A DNA stretch of 64,000 nt from Gnetum montanum (taxonomy: Eukaryota > Streptophyta > Gnetopsida > Gnetales > Gnetaceae): positions 171,814 to 235,813 of the forward strand of contig MNCI01015870.1 in assembly GCA_015680685.1 (NCBI GenBank). Reading direction: 5' to 3'. The position numbers were made by a program, and so were the translations under genes. Below the pieces are notes generated by a model. The model made no database searches. It was not told the DNA's origin and worked only from the letters and a program-made list of their open reading frames with translations. This document shows positions 36,330-48,469 of the stretch, one piece after another (the stretch's first letter is position 1; every line of letters begins with the position of its first letter).

Positions 36330-38574
36330 GTTATACTCTTGTGAAATCTTGCAAAGTCAACTAGAAAAACATCAAGTGGAACCTATATTAATGAAGTCAA
36401 TATGCACAAAATGAAGGAAAGCAATGCAATAAAATTTTTCCTAAGTATGCACATGGGTTGTTAGAGAAAGTAAGCATGTTTGTGCCAATTTTACACCTTG
36501 GTAGGCCATGTGTGCCATTTTTAGATCTTAGTAGATCATGGTGTGCTAATTTTAGGTCTTAGGGAACTGTGGATGCATCAAATGTGTCATTATAGGCAAG
36601 GTTGGCTATACTTAGGAAGTGAAATTGGCCTGGGTATTCACTGGACAACAAGAAAAATTGAAAATGTTTCTAAGTCTAGGTGACTACACTCTTGACCGCA
36701 CAATTGGTGTTAAGCATAGTCCCAGGGTTGGTAAGTTATTAAATGATCCTAGGAGGGTATATAGGCACATTTTACTATGGGTAAGTTGTCATTTTCAAAC
36801 TTTCAAAATGCTAAATTAAGAGGGTAGTCTTAACATTACTGCTATGCACTACCAATGGAGAGCATAGTTGGAGCAAGATGATGCACTGAAGTGGATGCTT
36901 GCAACCAAGATTGGTGAATGTGGACGAGGGGGAGTAAGCATTGGACCATCTACTGTAGGCACATGTGGAGGAAAAGGAGACCATTGGCATCTACCAAGTA
37001 TCCTAACTATTCTCTCCCCTTTGCCATTTTCCCTTGATTTATTTTTCTACACTTTTGGGTTTGTGGCATATACTTTATTGGCACCCTAACATGGTAGGGG
37101 CTACCATCGCCATGGGTTGTTTCAGCTACCATAGCTAGGAAGGGCATGTGTGGTAGGAAGGATTTGTGGCAAGGAGGGTTTTACCTATGGGTTGTGGGTG
37201 TTCTTATGTGGGCTGTGAGAAGGTCGTAGGTTGCATCTTGCAATGCGGAAGGGGGAAATAATGGCTATTATTGGGCATGGCATAGATTCAAGGGGTTGCA
37301 CGTAGGGTTGATGTAGGGTTGATGTAGGGTTGGACATGTTAGGGATTGGGATTTAACAGTGACCAACAACCCCTACTTGCGAGGTAGGGGGCACCATTGG
37401 GTTTTGTGACTTTTTTGTAATTTTTTTTAAAATTTAAGGGCAAGGTAGGGGTATAGCCATATTAGGAGCCATGGGGACCATGGGATGATTGCATGCCATG
37501 ATGCAACAAGGGCTATGGGGGTGTTGCACCCCACAGTGTGGCCACATAATCCATAGGGGCTATAAGGTAGGGATCAACACCAAGGATGCATTTCTATGTT
37601 TTTTAGTACTTTATTTTGGATTTTTTTTGAAATTTGGGGTTGTGCTAAGGTGTGGTGTAGGAGCTATGGCTATGGTTAGTGCCTGGTGATGTGGGCACAG
37701 GGACTGTGATTGTGATTAGCACTTAATGACATGGCTGCAGGGATTGCAACTGTGGTAGGCATCCAATGTGCATCTCTTTTCCTTTTTTCTCACCCTTTAT
37801 TTTTCAAGAGGGGTGGTAGTGGTGGAGGGCATAGAGCATGGTGGGTGTTGGGCATAGTGGTACATGACCTCACAGTAGGGCATAGTGTGTAAAGAGCATT
37901 GGGGTGGTGGCCAAAACTTCGTTCTTACTAGCCAGAACTAGGACTACACTCTCAATGCCTTAGAGATGCAATTTACAACAAGTGTTTGACAAAATGGCAT
38001 CTACCCTGAAAGGTTTTTTTTTAGACTACTTTCTATGGAGAGCATTGTCAAGAGTTAGAAACTTTTGCAACCTAGGACTACACTCTCTACTTTTTGGAGT
38101 GTAGTTAGTGTGCTCCCAAAAAATTGCCCTGTTCCTGGACTACGCTCTCCACTAAGGTAGTTCAAAGTTAGAAACATTTTGGCAACTTTCTAGACTATGC
38201 TATCTAGAGTTAGAAAATTTTGCAAAATTTTTTAAATTGCACATAATGCTAAACTTGCAAAATGTAACAATGCTAAAACCTGTAATGATGTTAAACCTAT
38301 AGATTGTAATGATGCTAAACTAGTAAAAAAATGCAAACTATAATCATGTTAAATGTGTGAAAACCTGTTGTACCCCAGTGAGTACCAGGTGCATCAAATA
38401 GATGTGTTGAAGTCCTATACCCATGGGGCCCTAGGGGATAATTGTCAAAATTAAAATTTTTGCTAGTTTATGTTATACAATGTTAATTTTGCTAACTTAA
38501 TTTAATAATTTTATGTTAAAATTTTCATATATGTGTATATACTAACACTTTTTTTTGTTGCTTGGCAATTGCAA
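36330..38574. other. Spacer A between pol A and antisense gene A
   Basis: No coding motif. Short repeats (tgtgccatttttagatcttag) are at 36.48-36.58 kb. The LTR-type motif gactacactct...gtgtagt is at 36.67-36.87 and 37.92-38.21 kb. A GT-rich middle reads tggtaggggctaccat near 37.1 kb. From about 38,430 the sequence looks like an intron ending at 38,574, where the acceptor reads gcaa against gcag in copy B. Spacer B at 54.5-56.8 kb is its direct counterpart. Confidence 0.5.
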
Positions 38575-40530
38575 AGTGCTATTGAAGGCTATCTTGATCA
38601 TCGTGGAGCTCATGGGCATCTTGTGTTGCATGAGCAAGCTTGTTTGTAACACACCTGCACTAGATATGTAGGTGGGTTAGCAGGAAATGTGGATTCGACC
38701 AAAGGCTTGTGAGTTTCTAAAATTCCTATTATAGCACTTTAGTGTGATCATGTGATCACACTTAGCAGTGGAGGCTACTAATGCCATCAGGGAGACATTG
38801 TTGCCTAGGGCTAACTAGGACATCTTGAGGTTCATGTACGATGTGTCTATTACTAGTGATGATGGAGCACGTGGTTTAGGTAGAGGCCCTAGGGGCACTT
38901 AACACCTATCAAAGATCTGGCAGATGATAGGGTTTAGCTACTACAACAAGTATAACACCCTCTTCATCATGCTGCAAGTGCATACCTTGTTTCAGAACCC
39001 ACCTAGAATGATGTACTACACTAGAGGATGAGTGCTCTTATGGCTTTTGTAGTGTGTTTTTGCTATGGGCTCATGCTAAGTGACTAATAGCTCATGCTTA
39101 TTGCTAGATTTAGAGTTGATGAAGAGGGCCTACATGATGATGCAGATACTCTAGCCTTGACTCATACTACCTTGGAGGTGTTCTCATCGAGAAGGAACAT
39201 TTAGGGAGCTATGCTCGAGCAAGTGGGGTCCAATCTAGAGGCTTACCCTACTTAGTACCCAAGGGCATATGAGCAATGTAGGATCCATGATTGGCTAGAT
39301 GAGGAGTGGGCTACTAGTGTAATTAACATTGAGGAGATGCTTGCACCACCACCTCCATCTGGCACTCCATTTGTGCCACATATGAATCTACCATTTTAAC
39401 TCGTATGCTTGCTCATGTATGCCTATTATCTTGTATTTTCATGATGCTAACATTAGTTTGTCCCTATCATAGTAGTAGTTACTTTAGATGAGGTAACAAT
39501 GGTCACCACAAGCTACATAGAGGCCACCCTCATTATGAAGTATGGTGATGTAGAGGATGCATAGCATTGGTTGTGCCACAAGGCCTCAAATGCACTAACC
39601 ACTAGGCTCACACGTGCAAGGTTGATAGACTTGTTCCTAGCCCATAGCTTGAGCATCCCAATGGTCAAAATGATCACCATCATTGACTTCTTTAGTAGCG
39701 ACATTAGACAGTTTTTCATCCAAGTGCACGGTGTGAGGGTAGTGTTGGACCTCAGCGAGGCCTTCTCTACTAACCTCTTTGATCTTCCCACTGATGGCCT
39801 ATTGATTATTGATAAGGCTAGTAGGGAGGTGGACCAAAAAGAGGAGATTGAGGACTGGTTAGAGGCCACCCGATCTCACAAGGGCATCCCACTTAAAGAT
39901 GTGCTTGTGCCTAAGGTTTGGGAGCTTTACCCTCTTTTCCACACCCATGGCTTTCTAAATTTGCTCTCCCAACGAAAAATCCATGGGGTGGAGTAGGCAT
40001 GGGTGATGAAAGAGGTGCTATAGAAGGATGCAAGATTCAACTATGTAGCCTACATCACCATCAGCTTACACATAGAGATCTCTCAACTATAATTCAACCT
40101 CTAGGCAAGGTCTCACGTTTACTTTTTGTTCTTTGCAAGGTATCTATGAAGGTTTACAGAGCTCTTGGTTGTACATGATGGTGGGAAATGGGTTGTATGG
40201 AACCATGAGAAACTCTTCAAGCCTTGGATCAAGCACATGTTAATGACCACTCATGTGTAGGACCTCCCAGAGGAGATCGATGAGTCATTATCCATAATGA
40301 CTAAGGGTCCTGTGGTGTAGTTACATTACTCATGGGATAGCATAGGCAAGGATTCCATAGTTGGCATTAGGAAAGTGAACAAGGTAGATCATTACATTGT
40401 AGAGATAATGGAACCATCTAAGGCTAAATTCAAGAGGCCATGTCCTTGAAGGATGTTGCCCCTAAGGTTGGGAGGCTAAGCAGCAAGAAGATCTATCTTA
40501 GGCTTCAAAGCTTATGCATGGAGGTTTCAG

Positions 40531-40635
40531 GTTAGTATAACTTGTTAGATGCTTTGATTGTATTAATAAATTTTTATATTTTTATATTGTTTCATGTTAT
40601 GAATTTGTGCTAATGTGTGTCAATTGAAAAAATAG
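40531..40635 (+). other. Intron of antisense gene A
   Basis: Donor cag|gttagtataa, acceptor aaaatag. Position and donor are shared with copy B (58,802-58,910). Confidence 0.7.
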
Positions 40636-40857
40636 GAGACAAGACTTCTGGAGTAGTAGCATAATTAGTAGTAGAAGATGCACCCACTCAAGATGAGGAG
40701 GGTGAGGCTCATGTAGATGAATTGCATGTTGCGATAAAGACCCTCCATTAGTTGGAGGAGGAGGGCTTGCTCCACTCTAATGAGGGTGATTTTGATGATG
40801 TGTTTGATGGTGTGTAGCTAGGAAACCCTCCTACACTCATTCTTGAGGGCTTGCTAG

Positions 40858-40968
40858 GTAATTTCTTTGTGTATTTCCATTTGTTATTACTCTTTTATCT
40901 ATCATCTTTAGTTGTTTAGTTGTATGCTAATTACATTATTGTGTTACAACCTTATATGTTCTTGCTAG
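40858..40968 (+). other. Second readable intron of antisense gene A
   Basis: Donor ctag|gtaatttc, T-rich interior, acceptor cttgctag. Confidence 0.55.
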
Positions 40969-42394
40969 TGATCTAACATCTACCTATTGCATGGAGCTGT
41001 GGGTAGACATGCTTGATAAATTTGCCTTCATGGAAGGCATCATGGACGATATGGTGTACTGTTTACAACAAATAGATCCGAAGCTTGATATGTATATGAT
41101 GTTTCTTTGGTTATGTTTCTTTACCAATTGAATGCTTAATTTGTGGCTAAGATTGATCAATTATTGTATGCCAACAGGTTCTAAGCTTCAGTGTTATCTA
41201 AGTAGGGTGGCCAAGATGGATGCCCTCCCTGAACTCCCTCTTGAGATCAATCAGGGGTCTCACCATATATATGAGATAGCAAGAAAGTGCATGTTTCCCT
41301 ATGTGAAGGCATTGTGGATCTACAGGTGCTTGAATGAGCACCTGTGGAAACACATGCATGAGCTTTAGGAGAGAGTGACCAACTAGGACATGAAGATCGA
41401 AGGTCTTTAGTCTAAATATGAATTTTTAGTAGCTAGGTCATAGGGAGACAACACTTGGTAGACCTTTGAGATAGAGTATGCCAGGTACTGATCAACTCTT
41501 AGAGGAAAAAATGTAGCCACCTAGGAGGTGATCAAGTAGTGGTTGTAGATGGATTTGCTCACCTAGAAAAATCAAGACTAGAAAAATTATAGCACAAATG
41601 TGTATAGGTGAGGGTATACTCAGAAAAATCATAAGCACCAATACAAGCTCGAGTGTGATGTGTATCTTTAGTGGTACAAAGAGAAGTCTATCGAATGCCA
41701 CTACCTTGAGATGTTTCTTGAGGTGATTAATGGAGGTAAGCTTATGAGTTGTTTGCTTAGCATATAGTGGTGAGTGGCTCTCCTAAGAGGTAGATAGTCA
41801 TCCCCTTAGGAGAGGATTCCTATGCTACCTTTTTTCATAGAGTTGCCTACATGGACCATCATAGATAAAGGCAAGACCCTTGCAAGGATTGACTTTGGCT
41901 AGGAGGATTGGACACAAATATCTGAGGCCAAGATTCTCTGACACTTAGAGGATGGCCTTGGAATGTTGCCTCTAGATGTGATCAATGCAGGACCCTCTCA
42001 AGTTAGTTTTTTGTTAGCATGCTTTTTCAATGTTTTGTGTTAGTTTTTCTATTGTGTGTTTGATTACTAATTGCTAGTTTTCACTATGGTTTATAGTGGT
42101 AGTTACAAGGAGATGTTGTGGGCCCTAGTGACACAATGGAGGAAGAAGAACCTCCACCTCTACCCAGTGCCACCAATTGAGCATTCCCTAATGTAGCCCT
42201 ATTATTGGGTAGTTTTGCATTTTTTTTTGTATTTTGTGCTACATGGTGTTGATGCTCATGCTATGTACTATTATTCATGTGATGTAATGAATACATTTCC
42301 TATATATAGTGTATAATGTGTAAACTTTTGTTTTTATTTGCTATGTGTTTACTATGCTAATATTGTGATGGATTGATGGAACTAAGCCATTGCG

Positions 42395-43005
42395 AGACCC
42401 ATGCTAGTTTAAGGCCATAGTGAGAGGGCCGGTGCTAGTTTAGGGCCAATTTAGGCCATGGAATTGCTAGTTTAAGGCCATTTTGGGCCACGATGATAGT
42501 TTTAGGCCATTCCAGGCCATGGCAAGGGAATTAAGAATGGTAGTTTTAGGTCATTTTGGGCCACGAGTTGCTAGTTTAAGGCCATGGTGGACCATAGCAA
42601 TTATTTTAGGCCATCCTAGGCCAATGCATTACTAGTTTAGGGCCATGGCAGGCCATAACAATAGTTTTAGGCCATCTCAGACCAATGTGTTACTATTTTA
42701 GGGTAATGGTGGGTGTGTGGCGATAGTTTTAGGGCATCATGGATCAATGTGTTGCTAGTGTAGGACCATGATGGGCTATAGTGATAGTTTTAGGCCATCT
42801 AGGGCCAATGAAATACCAGTTTAGGGCCATGGTGAGCTATGGAGATAGTTTTAGGTCAGTTTAGGGCCAATGCAATGCCAGTTTAGGGCCATGGTGAGCT
42901 ATGGTGATAGTTTTAGGGCATTCTGGGCCCTTGCATTACCAATTTAGGGCCATGGTGGGCCATGGTGATAGTTTTAGGCCATTCTAGGCCCCAATATGTT
43001 GCTAT
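42395..43005. repeat. About 62-bp tandem repeat with 31-bp half-units (tagttttaggccat)
   Basis: About ten units alternate gatagttttaggccatc...gggccaatg and ttgccagtttagggccatggtg. It lies between the end of antisense gene A and the end of gag-pro B. Related gctagtttaa-type repeats occur at 23.48, 36.48, 50.56 and 54.66 kb. Confidence 0.85.
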
Positions 43006-43299
43006 CTTCTTTTATTGTAATTTTAGTTTTTTATGATTTTTATGTATTTTAATGTTTTTTCATGCACTAACCTAATAACTACTAAAGGGAAAACTAAACA
43101 AGTGAATGTGTAAACTAAGCAAGATGCATAAACAAAGAAAATGAATGTGTAATAAAGAAAATAGTGTGTAATGTAAACAACCAAGCTAAATGTAAATGCA
43201 CAAATAAGTGTAAGCAGGTGAGGCATGTAGAGGTGAAGGGTAGGTAGGCACCTAGCATGTTTTTGACTAAGGTGGTACCTTAGTCATGTAGTTACTTCC

Positions 43300-46200
43300 T
43301 AACTCGGTGTGGGTTAGAAGGTGCATAGGGTCTAAACTGTACTATGTGGTATTCCCCTTAACCTTCATTTGCTATGTCAAAGAGCAAGTCATCCTATAAA
43401 GCATCCTCCAAGAGGTCTTTAGTTTTCTCCACTTGCTTGGGTGTGTTAGCCTCATGCATTTTTCCATCGTTCTTTACTGCAGTCATGTCATCAAGGAATT
43501 CCACCTCTAACCCTTGCTCTGTGTCTATGTTGTTAATGGCCAGATTACCATGGATAATAACCTCACCACCTTCATATGGAAGGTGGATTTCTTGGTGGAT
43601 GGAAGAGGAGATGGCCCATAACTAGGCCAGCCAAGGCCTACCCAAGATTAGGTTGAAGCTTGACATATCTTATATAATGATGAACTCTATAGTGGTGGGG
43701 AATTGTTTCCCTGCCACAATGGCTATTGGTATGATTCCTTTAACAATGACATGTGACCCATTAAAGGACTTTAGGCACTTCATTTTTTTACACTTAATTT
43801 GATTGATGAGGCCTAGCTTATCAACGATAGTGTATGAGATGATGTTTGTTGCCACCTTGTCATCGACATGCACCCTACAAATCTTACATTGTCCAATGTG
43901 TATTGTAACAAACATGGGCACTATGATGACTTGACCCTTATCAGGGTCGAGATGAATTGCCTCATCATGGAATGCGAGGGGTGTTGAACTCAACTCCTGT
44001 GCCATAGGAGGCAACATCACAACATGGATGGAATGTTTATCTAATAGGATGTCCTCCATAATAGGAATGAAGATCCACATCTAGACTAGCACTTTGCAAT
44101 GGGAAAATGAGGTGAAAATTAGGTCATATAGGCTCAATGTTTTGTTCTTTTACTTTAAGGCTTGCTTCACCTAGGCTAATGCATTTATGAAGTCCTTTTC
44201 ATTAGCCATTTTGTTGACCTTGACCTCTTCCATGTGGCCCAAGAGACGGATCTCTCATGAAAGGGACTTGGGCTTGGCTTGATTGGCCTATTTGGGAGCT
44301 TGAGTGCTTCGTTGCAGGTCACTAGTAATGGCCTCTTTGGTTGATTTGGCCATAGGGACTATAGATAGGGGTACTAGCTTTGGTGTACCTAGCACTCTTT
44401 ACTATTGATGTTGTCTAAGAATTTTATTAGTGAGGTGCTCATTAGGCCTTTGAGGTTAGCATTTCCTGGAGGATAGAACCTTGGATGGGCATAGACCAAT
44501 GCATTTCCTACCATTAGACTCTTGGTAGATGAGGAGTCCACATGTTGTAGCACCTTGATGATAAAAGATCCTTGAATGATTATTGTTGTAACATGTTGTG
44601 GGACCCTAATCATGAAAGGTGTTGTCAGTGCCTAAGGTGGCACTCTGACAACAAAAGGGGGCATTAAACTTGTGGAGGCTGAAGGGACCCCTATGTTGCC
44701 AGAGGGAACATGGATCACGAATGGTTACTACATAGGTTCTAGGTTGTCATTGACACTGATAGCATTGATGACATATCCTACATCATTTTCATTCAGAGGA
44801 TCCTTGTAAATGCTCATTGATTGGTTCTATGGATGAATTGAGTTAGTGGCATTGAGGACCAACTCACCTCCATTAATAGTTCTTTGAATGTCATCCAACA
44901 GAGCTATACAGAAGTCAATTTTGTGGCCAAGTGACTGATGGTAATGGCATAAATGGTCTAGCCTAAAGTGCCTAGGAATTGGAGGCTCGTTCGGGGCTAC
45001 AGCTAAGGGATTCCTTAGGAGCTTGTAGTATCTATCATGTCTCTTGTGAGCATCCTTGGACATTTGCTAATATTGGATACATCTAGCCTTAAGAAGTTGG
45101 TCTAGGAGTTTTGATAGTTTGAGTGGAAATGGGGTGTACTTTAAGCGATCCTTGTACTCAAAGCTAGACCTTAGGGTAGCTTGCCCCATGGTTGTCAATG
45201 ATGTAGGCTAGTTGGTTGTAGAAGTGCTAGGGCCAGTAGTTTTTCTATTGGTTAGGACCTTGGGTGGCTTGGCCGTTGGAGTCAGGTTAGTTACTTTGGC
45301 CTCCTTAGCCACCATTGCCATAATTGTACTTTCCTTGGCCTTTTCCCTATCCTTCTTAGTGTGGAGGTTCTTATAGGCCACATAGGCTAGTTCCTTGTTG
45401 AATTTTGTTGTGTCTTGTATGCTCTTCATTTGAGAAAATGCTTGGCTTAGGAACTATAGGGCTAGATAGTATAGTTTTGACTTAATAAAGTCATTGATTG
45501 CATCCTTGAAGATTGCCAGAAGGTGCATTTTAGTGATTGGCTCATGGATTTCATTTAGTGAGGTGATCCAATGTTGAATTCATTTCTGCATAGGCTCTAG
45601 GTGGCCCTACTTGATTTTCACAAGCTAGTCCAAGGTTGCTTCTAGCTTGAAGTTATACTTGAAGTGTGTGACAAACTAGCTTAGTAGATCCTCCAAAGAG
45701 GAAATGGAGGCCCTAGGTAGTGCACGACACTAGTTGAAGGCCTTGTTGGTTAGTGACATGGCAAAAACATGTATGATGGCATGTGGCCATGCTTGTAGTA
45801 AAAGGTACTTAGACTTGAATGTCACTAAGTATGTGTTGGGGTCTTCTTCACTGTTGTATTTGGTCAATTAGGGTAGCAAGACCCTAGTAGGTAGAGTCAA
45901 TGGTGGAATAGCAAGACTTATTGGATCATCTTGGTAGAAGTCTATCACATGAACCATTTTGGAGGAGGCTACCTTGAGTTGCTTGACCTCCTCTATTAAG
46001 GTTTTGATTAGTTGGAATGCCTAATCCAAACTCTAGGATGTTGTAGTGGGCTACATTGGTTGGGCTACCTGCTGTGTTGATTGTGTGGTCCACAACCTAG
46101 TTGTAGGTTATGGAACCATGTGAGATGCTTTCTATGTAGGTTGTGCCATGGGGACAATGGTTAGGGCTAACCATGCATGTGTGGGTTGGAATGCCACAAA

Positions 46201-46650
46201 GGATGCTAATGAGAAAATTAGGACTTAAGATGCCTAAGTCGTTTGTGGCTAAGGGATGTGCATAGTATGCATGTAAGGCTATGTAGGCATGATTGTTGCT
46301 GGCAAGGATGATTGAACAAGTTGTGATGACACCACAAAGGGTAGGTTGATTGAAAGTACCATGTCTTGGTATGTGTACTACATTTGGTGGGTCTTCATCA
46401 TAGGCATTAACCTGGGAGGTGACATTAGGGCTATAAATATCTCAAAGAAAATATGTGGGTGAGGTGGTGGAAGAACCAAACCAAGGGTTGTCCACTGGAA
46501 AGAGTCCTCATGCTCAGAACTGGATTTGAACTCATCCTACTTCTCTTGTAGGGGTTCCTCATAATCTATCACTACCTCACACTCATTTGTTTAAATGAGC
46601 TAGGAGAGTTTCCACCAGTAGGGTTTGGTAAGCTGGATTAAGTTAATGAA
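43300..46650 (-). pseudogene. gag-pro B of Tat-like element 2, decayed
   Basis: Reading leftward, an acidic N-terminal part (SSSEHEDSFQW near 46,510) and a Gln/Pro/Thr-rich stretch come first. Then comes the gag domain near 45.75-45.5 kb (LTKYNSEEDPNTYLVTF, WPHAIIHVFAMSLTNKAF). A knuckle LCHYHQSLGHKIDFC with LLDDIQRTINGGELVLNA follows at about 44,960-44,850. The aspartic-protease region at 44,080-43,670 has CRVHVDDKVATNIISYTIVD, where V-D-[DG]-G would be usual. Next are FNLILGRPWLA and IHLPYEGGEVIIHGN near 43,650-43,560. These are textbook Tat-branch signatures. In-frame TAG codons are common. No RT follows in frame; the next coding region leftward is the antisense gene. Confidence 0.82.
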
Positions 46651-47515
46651 GGAGCAGATGTATTTCCATCTATACGAAATGGCTAATTCTAGAAATGGTA
46701 GAAAACTTTTTCAACTATAAGAAAATGGATAATTCTAGAAATGGTATAAAAATAGCTAACTATGAAACTACAAAAAAACAAATGGCTAACTCTAGAGACT
46801 ACACTCTCTACGTTGAGAGCCAACTATACTCTCTATGCTAAGAGCCAACTATGCTCTCCTAAGCATCTAGAATTTAAGTGTGAGGATGTATGCTCTGGGG
46901 TTGCTATGCAGGATTCCAAGGGAACTAATGATGGGGTCCAATCTACATCAACTAATTAGTAGACAACGCATAGACTAGCCTAAGATCCAACTACTACCAT
47001 GGTAGGTCCACAAGGGTGTTGGGTCTATGCTAGCCCAAAGCTAACAATGGTGATGTAGAGAGCACATGAGACAACAACCAATGAAATGTGAAGAACAAAA
47101 TGGCATGAACCTCATTCTAACACTAGAAAACTATAGTGATAGAAAATGTTGGTGACTAGAACAGAACATTGAGAGGTTTGTAGGCACATAGTTTAACCTT
47201 ACATTTGCATGAGGACCTACTGGATGTGAACATAGGGTGCCTTGAATGGTCTTGTTGATTGAATAGGGACTTAGGTGCATCTAGGGTCTTGGATGCAATT
47301 GGTGTGTGTCATGATTAGCTACAATGCAAATGCGAATGGTGCTAAATCTTTTAGTGGTGTTTGTGGTATCAGTGGTGTCAACAGGGGTTAGTGTAGTCAA
47401 GGGTTTTAGTGCAAAACAAGGATGCTAATGTGCAAGGATGGTCACCGAAGTGTGGTTGTGCATTAGAATGGTAGAAAATGCATAGAAAGAGAGCAAAAGA
47501 GAATGGAACATAGCG

Positions 47516-47751
47516 CCCCCCCCCCCCCCCCCCCCCCCCNNNNNNNNNNNNNNNNNNNNNNNNNNNNNNNNNNNNNNNNNNNNNNNNNNNNNNNNNNNNN
47601 NNNNNNNNNNNNNNNNNNNNNNNNNNNNNNNNNNNNNNNNNNNNNNNNNNNNNNNNNNNNNNNNNNNNNNNNNNNNNNNNNNNNNNNNNNNNNNNNNNNN
47701 NNNNNNNNNNNNNNNNNNNNNNNNNNNNNNNNNNNNNNNNNNNNNNNNNNN
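47516..47751. other. Poly-C run (24 C) and 212-N assembly gap
   Basis: C-run 47,516-47,539, then N 47,540-47,751. In LTR A the same interval (about 20,830-20,855) is only some tens of bases and has no long C run. The gap size is therefore arbitrary and the C run probably an assembly or read artefact. Confidence 0.8.
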
Positions 47752-48469
47752 GCATAGTTAACTCCAAGAGGGGTGAGAAGGTATGTGATGTACAATAAGC
47801 ATAGTGGATAGCATAGTCATAGTCTCGGGGTGTCTAGGCTACAAAAAATAACATTCATTGTGGTGTTTGTGCTTAATGAGTTTGCCACCATGATGTTCCA
47901 TGGGCTATGGTGGTTTATAATCGACTGGATGGTATGCAAATTTGTGTGTCAATGCTTTGTCTTGAACTTACTCTTGCACAATGCTCTAATTAGTTTGCCA
48001 ACAAAATGCCAAAAATGCAAACCTTGCTTTAGATTTTCCAACCAAAATGTTTTTTCCAACCCCTAAAACATAGAACACTAGGGTATTAATAGGGTTAGGG
48101 TTGTTATGAAATGCAGATCGATTTCCACGTGGTAGTGGGATAGTTGGGACTATGCTAGACCCAACCATGCTCTCCACTAAGTTAAATGGTGTTCTACTCT
48201 AGTGTGCTCCAATGGACCCTAAAAAATTACAAGACTATGACGACATTGCCAACTACATGCATATGTGTGGAGAAGATTGCAATGTACCGCAAAAAATGTA
48301 AATTTGGAGACTACGCTCTACATCTACGCTCTTCATTGTCTTGAGTGGTGTTGAGCGTAGTTACAATTTGGGGATAAAAAAGATGCAACTTGTTGATCAT
48401 GCTTGCTGTAGGTGTGTTAGAGCCAAGGTGGATGCTGGTGCTATGTTATGGAGGACTTTGGAGGCTATT

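Larger units (their letters stand above)
38575..42180 (+). pseudogene. Antisense accessory gene A, multi-exon, decayed
   Basis: Plus-strand gene inside minus-strand element 2. The first visible exon encodes HFSVIM-stop-SHLAVEATNA, then QMIGFSYYNKYNTLF and HTLFQNPPRMMYY. The exon at 39,500-40,530 is mostly open: TIIDFFSSDIRQFFIQVHG, VVLDLSEAFSTNLFDLPTDG, EEIEDWLEATRSHKGIPLK, WELYPLFHTHGF and later HDGGKWVVWNHEKLFKPWIK. GT-AG introns are readable at 40,531-40,635, 40,858-40,968 and 42,002-42,096. The end is an acidic Pro-rich tail (MEEEEPPPLP) with a stop at 42,178-42,180. Premature stops are TAG or TAA where copy B keeps Gln (CAA). It has no recognised enzyme motif; the LFDLPTDG block is compatible with plant mobile-domain-like proteins. 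It is conserved in three element copies. Confidence 0.68.

Noticed and set aside
42395-43005. CRISPR-like repeat array
   Set aside because: Units are degenerate tandem repeats without unique spacers, inside a eukaryotic retrotransposon.
43374-43625. 83-residue plus-strand ORF
   Set aside because: Antisense of the C-terminal part of gag-pro B, whose FNLILGRPWLA block is on the minus strand.
47378-47795. Poly-Gly / poly-Pro ORFs with unknown residues
   Set aside because: They read through the C-run and the N gap, so are artefacts.
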